Positions 34,384-44,920 of a stretch of 64,000 nucleotides of DNA are shown in pieces (the stretch's first letter is position 1; each line of letters begins with the position of its first letter). The stretch is from Eupeodes corollae (lineage: Eukaryota; Arthropoda; Insecta; Diptera; Syrphidae): contig NC_079147.1 of assembly GCF_945859685.1 (NCBI RefSeq), positions 230,450,765 through 230,514,764 of the forward strand, written 5' to 3'. A program made the translations under genes and the position numbers. The notes beneath the pieces were generated by a model. The model had not been told where the DNA came from. It worked only from the letters and a program-made list of their open reading frames with translations, and ran no database searches.

Positions 34384-35251
34384 ATGGCATCCACATCAAA
34401 TATAAAAAGCCGAACCCGTGCAAAAATATTTCTTATAGGCTATGCGTCTCATCAAATAACAGGTTGTAAATTACCCTCAAATCTTCAAGTTTTGGCAACT
34501 TTGTTGTTTAATTTGCGGACTGTGAAGTTAAATCTGAAAGAATCAGCAAAACTTGTCATTCGAGAGGTACTTATTTTTTGGAAAAAAGCAAGAATTCCAT
34601 CAAAATACGAAAAAGATGCAATTAAAAAATTAGAGAAACTATACTATGAGTGGAGAAATCACCAACGAAATAAAAATAAATCATTTGAAACCACAAAAAA
34701 CAAAATTAGAGAATTTGCCTTAAAATTAGACGATCTCTTTGATGTAGCCCATCGCGATGCCTTGATCATGATGGAGCCAGAAGATAAGGTTTTTCTTTTG
34801 AAACAGAGAGAAAAAGGTCGTCAAGGTTATCTGATTGGAGTCGATCTGCGGTTCAGTCGAGCTGAAGAGGAAAAGGCTAAAAAGGATGCAGAGAAAATGA
34901 AACGCAGAATTAAAGAATTCAGTTTTGATATCGGTAGGCTTTCCTTTCATTATTTTTAGACCTTTTGCTACTCTTGCTCTGATTTTAAAAGATACTGACC
35001 ATGAGGAGGAAGCACAGGCGGAAGAGGAGGAGGGAGCTCAAGAAGATGAATATTACCAGCATTCTGCGCATTGGGATGGAATGGGCGTTTCTAAATCTCA
35101 GGAAACCACAGAAGTTTCTGGACCGTCGGGTAGCAAAAGAATGAGATACAGTCGTGGGGTGAAAGAGCTGTTAACAATGAAACTTTCAATGTTATTAGAT
35201 CGATGTAAGGTATCTGACAGAAATGCTTCTCGCATAATTATTGAGTATTGA
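34384..35251 (+). CDS. Transposon-encoded protein of unassigned family (two exons)
   Basis: Joining 34384-34933 to 34992-35251 across a 58-nt intron (donor GTAGGC, acceptor TTTTAAAAG) keeps one frame of 269 residues without stops. ATG 34384 is chosen because the longer frame upstream opens with GTG, and that GTGAGT at 34303 looks like the donor of a 5' UTR intron with acceptor TTTACAG at 34362. The N-terminal half is helical and basic: LKESAKLVIREVLIFWKKAR (51-70), KLEKLYYEWRNHQRNK (82-97), then DDLFDVAHRDALIMM (116-130) and FLLKQREKGRQGYLIGVDLR (137-156). A charged Lys/Glu helix spans 159-178, an acidic run 188-202, and LLDRCKVSDRNA lies near the end. No signal peptide in this start, no zinc finger, no visible DDE motif. 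From memory it resembles the front part of uncharacterised transposon-like proteins common in aphids and crustaceans; not verified. It ends abruptly after the conserved block, so it is probably truncated. Confidence 0.6.
34934..34991 (+). other. Probable coding intron of the transposon gene
   Basis: 58 nt, GTAGGC...AAAAG. Removing it joins GATATCG to ATACTGACC, giving FDI-DTDHEE in frame; retaining it hits a stop at about 34957-34959. Confidence 0.6.
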
Positions 35252-35324
35252 CATATGTATTGAGTATTGACAAAAGTACTACATTTAATTAAGTACATAA
35301 ACAATGACAATACGGTCAGCTGTT

Positions 35325-35527
35325 TGGGAGCTCGATCTAATTTTATTCGTAAAACAGGGAAAAATCGGAGATTTTTGAAACTTTGAGCGCGTGTCGGCAG
35401 CATTTACCGTTATCCAATCGAGCTGAAATTTTGGCTAGCTAAAAATCTGCAAAGGCTGATCATTTTATGGGGTTCCCCCGTAACGAATTCGACAAAAAAA
35501 ATTTCTTCGGGAGTTGCGGTCACCCTA
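35325..35527 (-). repeat. Right terminal inverted repeat
   Basis: Reverse-complement partner of 33891-34095. Ends GGTCACCCTA at 35527, followed by the GTGCGTAC duplication. Confidence 0.85.
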
Positions 35528-35706
35528 GTGCGTACGTACGTTCGTACGTCCGTACGTTCACGAAGTTTTTTTTTCTTCGTCTATAACCCAAGAACTATAA
35601 GAGATATCGAGTTCAAATAAATTTTGTTATACAGATAATAAGGCAGAAAGATGCAGAAAGGGCTCTCAAGAAAATTGCGTGGTCGGTTTTATTACCTTAA
35701 CAGTTT
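35528..35706 (+). repeat. RepA, continuation after the transposon
   Basis: Resumes in the CGTA-rich block (CGTACGTACGTTCGTACGTC) and runs through AAGAACTATAAGAGATATCG and GGGCTCTCAAGAAAATTGCG to CAGTTTAAAAAA, where it meets an inverted RepA segment. Confidence 0.85.
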
Positions 35707-36460
35707 AAAAAAGAGGCTGGAATGCGACCCACACTGATAACTTTCCTTACCGTCTGTCAATTTGTCTTTCTTAAAAGTTTGTCTATATGTACTCGTATCA
35801 ATTTTTACCAAATTTGGGTACTATTTTTGATTTTATTTATTTTGAAGCCAATATTTTAAATTTTTGAAAAGATATTTGAGTCGAAAATCAATTTTTACCC
35901 ACTTTTATACATTTTTTTTAGGTTTTTATTTTTTGTAAAAAACTGTCAATTCGATTTTTCTCAAGATTTTTCAAAATGTTAAAAACAATATTTCTTATAA
36001 GTTAAAATAATTTTGAAGCCTAAACTTAAAGTTTAAGAAAAGATATTTGAATCGTTATTCGATTTTTACCAACTTTGAGTAATGCCTTTTTTAGATTTTT
36101 ATTTTTTATAAAAAAAACTGTCAATTCGATTTTTCTCAAAATTGTATCAGATGTCAAAAACATCATTTTTTTGTTGCACAAAATTGTTTTGGAGATGAAA
36201 TCATATTTTAGTCGTAAATTTTTCGAGGTGACAAATTTTTTGTATCCTTTTTTTATTTATAAAAAAACGCTAAATGGATTTGTTTCAAAAAATATATTTC
36301 TTTGTTATCACGTTACAATATATTATATTAAATTTAATTCAAGTCTCTAGTGTTTTTGGTTCTAAAGATATTTAGGCTTAACCAAAATTTTCACCGTTTT
36401 TTTCAAACTGCTATGGCAAAAAAACCACCCACGCAATTTTCTTGAGAGCCTGGAAACTGA
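35707..36460 (-). repeat. RepA inverted segment
   Basis: Starts with GAGGCTGGAATGCGACCCAC (the RepA 3' end reversed), holds two to three core units, and ends near 36460 at the reverse of GGGCTCTCAAGAAAATTGCG. It lies between plus-oriented RepA on both sides. Confidence 0.82.
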
Positions 36461-37640
36461 AAAAAAATGTTTACGTCTAAAATTTTACGAATAAAAAATG
36501 ATTTTATCTGCGAAACAATTTTTTGCAACTAAAAATAAAGTTTTTAACATCTGGTAAAATTCTGAAAAAAATCGAAGTGACAGTTTTTTATTTATAAACT
36601 ATAAAAACCTAAAAAAAACATTACTAAAAGTTTGTAAAAATTGCTTTTCGACTCAAATATCTTTTCAAAAATTTGAGATTATGGCTTTCAACTAATTTCA
36701 CTTATAAGAAATATTGTTTTTAACATTCGAAAAAATTTTGAAAAAAATCGAATTGACAGTTTTTTGACAAAAAATAAAAAACCTAAACAAAAAAATTAAT
36801 AAAAGTTGGTAAAAATTGATTTTCGACTTAAATATCTTTTAAAACTTTGAGATATGGGCTTTAAGCTCCTCTTTTAAAAAATATTGTCGTCAACATTAAG
36901 TCAAATTTTGAGAAAAATTGAATTCACAGTTTTTTACAAAAAATAAAAACTTAAAAGAAAATTTAACAAAACTTGGCAAAAACTGATTTTCGACTCAAAC
37001 ATCTTTTCAAAACTTTAAGATTATGGCTTGCAGCTACTTTTTTCTTATGAAATATATTGTTGTCAATATTCATTCAAATTTTAAGAAAAATCGAATGGAC
37101 AGTTTTTTGAATAAAAATAAAAACCTAACATAACAAACAATACTAAATTTTGGTAAAAATGTACATTCGACTCAAATAGCTTTACAAAAATTTAAAATAT
37201 TGTCTTCAATTTTTTTTCTAATTTTATAGAAATCTTGTTTTTGATAGTTTTCAGTAGTTTTTAAAAAAAAATCCAATAGTCCATTTTTTTATACAAAAAT
37301 AAAATCTACAAAAAATAGTACGCAAATTTGGAAAAAATTGATGTTCGGTTCTTGATATCTCTCAAATTAACTTCATTCATCCCATTTGTAAAAACTTAAG
37401 AAATTCTACGTAAATTAGTAAAAAAAAATTTTCGACTAAAAATCTATATAACAAAACCGGATTTTCAAACTAAACTATTTCTTTTTATGAAAAATACTGT
37501 TCGCAATTTTAAATTTTTTAAGAATAAATCAACTGACAACTGTTTTAACTCAACACGAAAACCTACAAACTTTTAAGAAAGACAAATAGACAGACTAGAT
37601 GGAGAGTTATCAGTGTGTGTCGCATCCCAGTCTCTAACTA
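36461..37640 (+). repeat. RepA tandem core and 3' end, forward
   Basis: About six ~173-bp units (TTTTCGACT(C/T)AAATA-type markers near 36645, 36820, 36985 and a decayed one near 37160), then the RepA 3' end (GACAAATAGACAGAC, GAGTTATCAGTGTGTGTC, CGCATCCCAGTCTCT). The later units diverge more. Confidence 0.8.
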
Positions 37641-38019
37641 ATTTGGGGAGTTATTTCATGAGAAGGTGGCCTTATTTCAATATAACAAGGTGAAATAAGG
37701 AAAAGCTGGTTTTAATTCACTTTCAACAGTTTGTTTTGTACAAAACATTACGGAGGCGAATAAACAGTGAGGTATCTATGGAGCAACCCCCCCCCCCAGC
37801 TTGGACACACTGTATGTATGTATATCATTTGGGGTAGCTGCGAAGTTGAGTTGTATGAAAAATTTTGGCTCAAAAGCGCTCCTGTTTAAAATAGTAAAAC
37901 AATATTTAAGTTGGAAGACACATTCCTATCCTTTTTTGGAGACTTATTTTATGCATTTTTTGGAAATTCATTTTATTTTCGACTTTGAGGATTAATTAAC
38001 TTCAAATAGCAAGTTATTG
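37641..38019. other. No gene seen; poly-C run
   Basis: AT-rich, with an 11-C run at 37787-37797. No recognised gene. Confidence 0.4.
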
Positions 38020-38250
38020 CAATTGCTACTATTTGTCGAATTGAAAAATGTTAACATTTCTCGACGTTTCAAGATTAAAGATGTTTAGAGAGATGTGTTG
38101 CTCCATTTTTTTCTTCGCCCATTGCTCAAGAACCAGTACAGATATTGACTTCGAATACATTTTTTATACAGATAATTAAGCAGAAAGATGCAGAAAAGAC
38201 TCTCAAAGAATTTGCGTTTGTGGTTTTTTACCATAGCAATTATTTACATT
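38020..38250 (+). repeat. RepA 5' fragment
   Basis: Partial 5' region: AAGTTATTGCAATTG, TTTCTCGACGTTTCAAGA, CAAGAACCAGTACAGATAT, GCAGAAAGATGCAGAAAAGA and TTGCGTTTGTGGTTTTTTAC. It lacks the CGTA-rich block and the tandem core. Confidence 0.75.
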
Positions 38251-41200
38251 TTGCTACAACAATTAACAAACCAGACATCAAATAAAAAACCCGGTACTTT
38301 TCATATGCGGATCTGAATTATTGTATAGAATAAATGCGCTCACGTGAATAGAAAAATGCCACGCTATATTACCGACGTTACCGACATACACTACACAGAT
38401 TCACTTCGAATGAATAGCAGAATAGTTATAAGTGAAAAGTCAAGAAAAGTTCCCATATAAAAAGTCTTAATACATAGGTTTTGATAGTTTTTACACGATG
38501 ATCTGAAGGTAAAGGTTGGTGAAGTAAGGTACCGAGTTTGAAGTTGTATGACACTTGAAAAACTTACTAATTTCCCTGGTCAAAATTGACTTCTTAAGAA
38601 TGCATTTGTCTGCAAAAAAAAATCCTTTATGTTGCCTAAATCTGTCCATTTTAAGTTCAAACGATAAATTGTCAAATTTTATACTAACAGATCTCACCAT
38701 ATTGAAATAATGAAAAGGTATGAAAAAAATATTTCAAGCATTTTAAAGTTGCCTTTTTGGGAATGGTATTTTTAATAGTTTCTCGTTTAAAAAAGAAAAT
38801 TGATTCACATCCCTGTGCGCAAACAGACTGAACAACCGCACCGATTTTAAATGTAGAAATACTCAAATAAGAAAATTAATTTAATACTTATTTTATATTT
38901 TTTCTCATGCACGAGTATGTACATATTTTACTTCTTCTTGACCTTATTTATTTGGAAAATATAATAAATATCAGAAAATAAACAGAGCTCTTAATATTTT
39001 GTATGCACCTAAATATGTATCCATCATCATACCCACACAACGAGCCATTTAATTCCATTGCGTTTCATTTTCATTCTATATTTAATTGAATTAATTGTCA
39101 ATTAAAAATGTCAATATAAATCATCAATTAAACCGTGGACGCTATCCGCTTCAATTACAAGTAAAATACTGAACATTTAGGTCATCCTCTGCCTAAAGTT
39201 TTTCAATACCTCCGTACAAATATAAATTTTCATACAGGTCAGCTTTGACACTTCAACGTTCAACCTAAATATGTAGGTTCCTTCCCATCATCATCATCAG
39301 AAGTTTCCACTTTCAAAATACGAGTAAACATAGAAAATGGGATCATTTTCCGTTGAGACTGTCCGCCGCTGTCGCGCTTGGTAGTTGGTAGTCGGTACTC
39401 GGTACGGTACTCACGTAAATTGGGGAAATTATGATTTTGAACGTAGCCTTCTCAGCTAAGTCGCATTTTTCCTCTCTCTGCTCTGGAGGTTCTCAATTTA
39501 AAATATGACATGCGCATTTTGAATTTTGGTATTGGATAACATTCGAAAACTGAATACCAACTTCGAAAGATTTTCGCTGCGACAAATCACAAATATTCCA
39601 CCTGTTTCCTGCGCTACTACAATCCCAGGTTTTCATTTTCGCCGACCGACTACGACGACTTCGACAATGATGACAAAACATTGCCTATATTTTTTTTCTT
39701 GGCGTGTATCTGGAAAATTTAGCGCGTGTGGGCTTGTGTGTGAGATGCTGGCTTTTGGAATGACATTCTTGCAAAAGATGTGAAGCCAACGTCTCTTGTT
39801 TGTGTAAAGGTTTTCCTTTGCCCACTTAAACGTCCCCACTTTGCTTTGCCGTCCCCAACATCCCCAAGGATGTTAAAAATGAAAATTGCAATTACACCGT
39901 GGCGTGGTGATGGGCTGGTTTTGGCTCTTCGCCTCTTCGGCTACAGCACAACACAAAGGCCGCTCAAGGAAAAACAAAAGCGATGGAACTGGGTAAAGAG
40001 CTATTCCTGTAGGATATTCTCTTTTTCTTTTTTGAATTTGTTTTTCTTTTCTTTTTTCTCTCCACTCATGGGGAGATGATCCTTTTCTTCTGGATTCCTG
40101 AAACTGAAACATTGCAACAAGTAGAAACTTTTCACAAGGAAAAAATATGAATATATATTTTTTGACATACTTTCCAGGAGGTACGTAGGTAAATAGAGGT
40201 ACATCCTGTTACTGTAAGTGGTTGTTGTATGGGTAAAGTGTAGCAGAACAGATGGGGCATGGTGCATGGGGCTTTCGAGGAAGGGATGGTTATGGGTGTG
40301 GGTGTGGATGTTTGAAAATTAAAAACAGTACTTTCTAAAAAAAATAATGCTAATGGGAAATATTTTCTACATAATTACGCAGCATATTTGTGGTTGTATA
40401 CGAGAGTATAGGACTTGTGATGAGAGAGAGGAGCATTTAAGGGTTATGGCTTCCTTTTGAATGGCCAGTAACATCGCATTGGTAAGAGATTCAGTGTTTG
40501 GTTGGGATAGGGTGGTGCTATCTCTTCTGTTGCACTCAAGACTGTGCTTACTATGCTGTGATTGTGCAGTGTGCCGTAGAGTTGTGTAGTCTTGTGCGAC
40601 GGAGGAGCAGTAGCCGTGGTGCAGTGGAAGGTCCTTTTGTCGAGTGTTAATGATGATGATTATGTGATTGCATTGTTTGTGAATTATTATCAACGCCTAG
40701 CAGTTGCAACATGGCCCCCAATCCTTTTTATTTTAGTTTGAAATGAATTACGAGCATTGCACTGAACTACACACCCTTCTCCGGTATCGTCGTCGTCTAC
40801 TTCATCTCTTTAAGCCATAGCGATAGTAATGAGGGAGGTTTTTATATGATTTGTATAAATTAAACTTCTTTCTCTTCACTCTTCCCTCATAAACTTTCTT
40901 TAGGTCACTCTCACAAGATATGAGGCAATTAAGCAAAACAAGGTGTCTTTTTGAATTATATATATTTGTTTCTTTTTATATTTCTATGGTTTGTCATTCG
41001 AGTTGGTATTTCACAAAACTTTTAATTAGGTAAAGTGAATGAATGGAAAACGGAATTTCTGGTTTCTATAGAAAATGCAGAACTAACGTCTGAGTTCTTC
41101 TTTAAGGAAAAATCCTGTGCATTTTGTTTACCTACTCAACTCGACGAGTCCTTAATGAGGTAATACGGAACTATGTTTTTATGTTCTTCATTTCGCTTTT

Positions 41201-41629
41201 TTCAATCTGTTTTTCTTCTTTTTTTAAGGAAGTATAAGAGAACAAGAAGAAGAAGATTAGCATTTTTATAGGTAAATTGGTTAAACAAATGCTTTTGAAG
41301 GAAGCGTGTATACTTAACTAATGGAAGAAACGTGGAACAACTGTCTGTGGGTGATATATACATATATAAATTAAATTTATATATATTCTGTATGAGAAGT
41401 AAAGCCTTTAGGTTTTATGGAGTCACTTGAAATATTACTGAATATGTTTTTACGCAGGTACAATATGAAACATACCTAATTATTTCCTACCCTAAATCAA
41501 ATTGATTCGATAGCAAAAACTTAAAATAATTAATTCTTTACGATCAATCTTAATTTGGTGCTAGGAACATTATGAAAAAGGTGGGAAAGTTATAAGTTTC
41601 GCAACATTCTTAGGAGTTATGCTACAAAA
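38251..41629. other. AT-rich, no gene supported
   Basis: 3.4 kb without a gene I can support. G+C-richer patches occur at 39360-39420 (repeated GGTA/CGGTACTCGG) and 39640-39670. The open frames between 39.5 and 40.7 kb overlap in several phases with no domain. A perfect AT palindrome (10-bp arms around one base) lies near 41358-41380. Confidence 0.45.
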
Positions 41630-41631
41630 TA

Positions 41632-42350
41632 TCGTTTTTTTCAATAAAAACGCTACAAAAGTTTTTTTAAATAAAACAAAAACGGTTTTGGATTCTTTAT
41701 TCCTGTGAAAGTACGTTCGATGTCATTATGTACGGAACTCTATTTATTTTGGATGGCCACGAAGGCACACTTGCAGAAGTCCAGAAGCTGAAAGCAATTA
41801 TCGACTGTTTTCAATCATAAATAGAACAATACTGCAACAATTTCACGTTCGATATTCATACGAAGTTCATCAATAGTCGGTGCTTGTTAGTATAGACCAT
41901 AGACTTGACGAAGTCCCTCAGAAAATAGTCTAAGGTCTAGTGGGTGATACATACGTTTTCCAAACTTGGTTTCCAAGAAATTGATTGTGACATTCGCTGT
42001 ATGGCTTGTGGTGCCTCGCAGTTCTGTTCTAACCACATGTTCTCCAAGTCCATATCATCCAATTTGGGTCAAAAATATTCGGTTATCATTGAACGGAAGT
42101 GATCCAAATTTAAAGTAACGTGCCGATCTTGATCATCACGGAAGAAGTACGGCCCAATGGCGCTGCCGGCCAATAAACCACGGATTGCTGCCAGACCAAT
42201 TCCGCATATTTTGTTCATTGACGAAGCCATTCAGTCAACAATGAGCCTTATCGCTAATGATGATTTTTCGATGAAAATCCGAATCATTTTCAACATATGA
42301 ACATATGACGCTTATGGTGGTCAAGCCGCTTCAGCTCTTGCGTCAATTTA
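41632..42350 (-). mobile_element. Mariner-like element, 5'-truncated
   Basis: Same family as 29.3-30.0 kb. The 3' end on the minus strand is TTATTGAAAAAACGA next to TA at 41630-41631, with TTTTGTAGCGTTTTTATTG before it. Reading leftwards from 42350: LTQELKRLDHH, DSDFHRKIIISDKAHC (first catalytic Asp region, E to K change, 42270), LNGFVNEQNMRNWSG, GTTSHTANVTINFLETKFG (second Asp region, about 42020), TIDELRMNIEREIVAV (about 41885) and a degraded RVLDFCK end near 41790. More of the gene survives than in other copies, but stops and frameshifts are many and the N-terminal DNA-binding part is absent. Confidence 0.85.
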
Positions 42351-42419
42351 AAGCATTACATATTCGTGTAGTGCGGCTAAAAAAAGAATCTCTTTACATA
42401 ATAGTACGCTTGAAATTTG

Positions 42420-42850
42420 ACTCAAGGGTAAACTTATTAGTATTCCTAGCAGCAAGGGTACTATAGTTGAATTGTTTATGGGGAGCAAGTCTCAGTACGT
42501 GAACGATCTTCTATGATTTTAAGAGCTCTCTTTTGAATTCTATCCAGCTTTGTAAATTATAGGCAGAACAGAAGGGGTACTAAACTTCTTGCATCGTCTG
42601 AGAAAACCTAAACACATAGCAACAATTTTGACGATAGTTAGAGGTGGGGACATTCGCCTTTTATAGGAACAGGCTAGACAAATGCTGTTTTTCATCCACT
42701 CGGAAAGAGACCTGTAAAATAGGACAGATGAAAAAGCTTACGCAGTAATTTTGTCAGCGTGGAAGAATACTTGTTCAAAACAATAGAGGGGATACTTTCC
42801 CAGCCAGTGAATTGGTGAATGTCAAGATCTTTAAGATCTTTTCTCTATGC
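42420..42850 (-). pseudogene. Jockey-type non-LTR RT fragment
   Basis: Leftwards from 42845: DIHQFTGWESIPSIVLNKY (pre-finger G-D/E-SIP block), LTKLLRKLFHLSYFTGLFPS and KTAFVF, then a jump across the polymerase core to LDRIQKRALKIIEDRS (about 42545-42500), the block that follows the polymerase in jockey/CR1 elements. The catalytic core has been deleted. Confidence 0.75.
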
Positions 42851-43181
42851 GTTTTTAAAGAAAGGAGCTTTCCGTTTTACAAAAACAAACACCGGATAAA
42901 CACGGTGGTGCGTTTGTAGCATCATATGACGGAGTTGCTTTTATCGGTTTGGTATTGAACAGATCTTTCAAATAATGATATAATAACTAGGGAAAATATT
43001 GTGATATTTTAAAAGATGAAATTTTCAGCAAGATTTAAGCACTCTTTAAAATTCATGGGTGCTTGGATTCGCAATAAACCAATCTTTAATATCAAATAGT
43101 CTATTTCCATCCAATCAAATACTACATTCAATACAGTTCAAATTTCAAATCTATCTTATAATTCCCTTTTTTATTCACAAT
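42851..43181. other. No gene seen
   Basis: AT-rich spacer of about 330 bp. Confidence 0.35.
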
Positions 43182-43450
43182 CAGCCCTATTCTGAGTTTC
43201 ACGTGCACAAGATTCCACCGAATTCCTCTTTTTTCAATTCGCTTATTGTGAGTTTCGGGCAAAAAAAAATGTATGTTCAAAAGATTTCCCTTATTATAGA
43301 CGGAATGAATTGTCATTTGGAGCTAAATTTCCACTTAGTTTTTAGAGGTGAACAGAAGGACAACAAATTTTATAATGTAAGTTATTTATAATGAATTGTA
43401 GTTGCAAATAAAACAAAATAATTTAATTTTTTGTATCTACCAAATCAATA

Positions 43451-44110
43451 AATGCAAATCAAAGCGAAACGCTGCTAAACAAGACGCAGGAAAATCCTGA
43501 AATCTCAAGAGGTTTTGTCAACAAAAGTAAAGAAAAAATAAATGCATTTTGGAAGCAGATTACCTTTGAGCTTATTAGCGCTTGGCCTCTAATCAAGACT
43601 GAGTTCGAATGGAAGAAGGTGAAGCAAAATTCACATGAGCACGAGCAACGACTAACAAATGAACGAGTATTCGTGGATTTTGACATTTCTTTCATATGAG
43701 AGTTTTCAATTCGTCGCGAATGAAGTTTGACTTTGACCACAGCCGAACACTGTTCACCAGCAAAACCAAAACAAGCACAATTTTTTTAGGTTAAATACGC
43801 GCGATTATTTTATTAGTTGCAGGTGTGGATAATGTATAACGCGAATAAAGTTTGACAGTTCGTACCGACTACAATTGTTCGTTGGTCGCGCTCATGTGAA
43901 TTATGCCTAAGGGTTCAATTTAATTCACATTGCTAAAGACTGAACAAAAAAAAAATGTAATTATAGGCTTGGACCGGCCAAAAACGCTACGTGAGGATAA
44001 GGGCTGCTACGAGCAAAATAACGGAAAGAGAAACAGGATGTGGACCTAATAGGACACTAAAATTTCTCCTGCTGAAGAAGCTATCTTCCAGTTTGTTTGT
44101 GTCTTCAAAA
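43451..44110 (+). pseudogene. Zeste/Myb-SANT-like DNA-binding protein, broken
   Basis: From 43451 one frame reads ETLLNKTQENPEISRGFVNK (around 43466-43525), then KINAFWKQITFELISAWPL and TEFEWKKVK to about 43626. The spacing of Trp residues and the ISRGF and WKKV words match the Myb/SANT-like domain of insect Zeste-like proteins. A MITE interrupts the frame at about 43628-43902. Beyond it, 43998-44110 gives ATSKITERETGCGPNR and then, one frame over, KISPAEEAIFQFV, the TGGGP...LSPLEE-type segment that follows the domain in this family. In PIF/Harbinger elements such proteins bind termini and help the transposase enter the nucleus. This copy has stops and a frame change and is inactive. Confidence 0.65.
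43628..43902. mobile_element. MITE inserted in the Zeste-like gene
   Basis: About 275 bp bounded by AATTCACATGAGCACGAGCA at 43628 and its reverse-complement counterpart (CGCGCTCATGTGAATT) ending at 43902, about 22-24 bp of imperfect inverted repeat. It holds no coding capacity and its removal would bring the two Zeste-like segments together. The target duplication is not clear. Confidence 0.6.
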
Positions 44111-44332
44111 TCGTTTGGGAAATCTAAACAAATAGAGAAGTTTCAAAAATATGGAAAATTAAAGATGAGGTAATTTATTGTGAACTCAGTTTGCTGAACA
44201 CAACAATTATTCGAACTGTCAGTTCTGATTCGAAGTAAAATTATATTCGGGCGAAGCTCGCAATAGCTTTTTAAATTCCGGGCGAACAAGAATATTTCAT
44301 GTGAATGATTGTGAAACTCACGATAAGGCTGA

Positions 44333-44683
44333 ATATCAGCAATATTGAATCATCTCATTACGAGAAAAACGTCCTTAAAGATTTAAATAGGAACTGCGAT
44401 CGAAGAGTATTAGAAATACGGCCTTGACATTTTCACCGAATATTTTTGAAAATATACACTATTCGAGAAGGAAAACAAATATTTTTTTAAAAATTTTACA
44501 CTATGATCCCTTAAGTTCTTGAAACTTTAGTATTTATCTTACCAAAATTGAAAAACCCCTAAACTTTAAGAGTACGCTACGAAAATAAAACTAAGCTAAA
44601 GAAATTGGAATGCGATTTTCTTAAGGTCTCGAACTAGATGTGCTTCAAATCATTAAAAATTTGTTTTGTTAAAATAACTGAAC
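44333..44683. other. No gene seen
   Basis: AT-rich spacer. Confidence 0.35.
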
Positions 44684-44920
44684 TGTAGCAGTAGTGTAAT
44701 GGGAACGTCTTTGGTCTATCATGCCAGATGTCTGGGTTTCAATCCTTGCATGTGCAACCAATACTTTTTTTCACGGGTACTGAATCTTGAGTAAAAATTC
44801 GGTATACAAATTCTAAGTCCCCATAATTCCTCAAATGACACCCACATAGGAATGGTTGACAGTTGCAAGTCATTAGGTTATGGTTTTCTACGGACTGTTG
44901 CGCCATTTAATTAATTTATT
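44684..44920 (+). mobile_element. tRNA-derived SINE
   Basis: Plus-strand copy with the head TGTAGCAGTAGTGTAATGGG (A-box region), GGGTTTCAATCC (B-box), the junction TTTCACGGGTACTG, and a body ending CGGACTGTTGCGCCATTTAA. Diverged, with about 20 bp missing from the body. Confidence 0.82.

Larger units (their letters stand above)
33891..35527 (+). mobile_element. 1.64-kb TIR transposon, 8-bp target duplication
   Basis: Starts TAGAGTGACCGCAA and ends with the reverse complement of TAGGGTGACCGCAA. The inverted termini are about 200 bp long and well matched (33891-34095 against 35325-35527), sharing words such as GGAACCCCATAAAATGATCA and TTTCAGCTCGATTGGATAAC. GTGCGTAC flanks both ends (33883-33890 and 35528-35535), an 8-bp duplication of RepA sequence. 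The host repeat is CGTAC-rich, so the length of the duplication is slightly ambiguous. An 8-bp duplication is usual for hAT, P and a few other superfamilies, and the TAGRGTGACC start is compatible with hAT-like ends. The single gene inside does not show a hAT transposase. The element therefore seems to be a deletion derivative of a larger one or a member of an unassigned group. Confidence 0.85.
43182..44332 (+). mobile_element. TIR transposon with Zeste/Myb-SANT-like gene
   Basis: The ends are inverted copies: CAGCCCTATTCTGAGTTTCAC at 43182-43202 and the reverse complement of CAGCCTTATCGTGAGTTTCAC at 44312-44332. AAT lies directly outside both ends, a candidate 3-bp target duplication. A 3-bp duplication and a Myb/SANT-type partner gene are features of PIF/Harbinger elements; the canonical duplication there is TWA, so AAT is a small misfit. 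No transposase is present in its 1151 bp, so it would be non-autonomous. Subterminal TTCGCTTATTGTGAGTTTCG near 43239 resembles words in the 55.67-kb element. Confidence 0.7.

Noticed and set aside
34925..35251. Separate 108-codon gene downstream of the transposon ORF
   Set aside because: It opens inside the upstream frame and is better explained as exon 2 joined across a 58-nt intron.
33891..35527. Assignment to hAT or P superfamily
   Set aside because: The 8-bp duplication fits, but no matching transposase motif is visible, so the name is withheld.
39493..40693. Cluster of 60-108-codon frames on both strands
   Set aside because: Mutually overlapping, no domains, low-complexity Pyr/Pur tracts.
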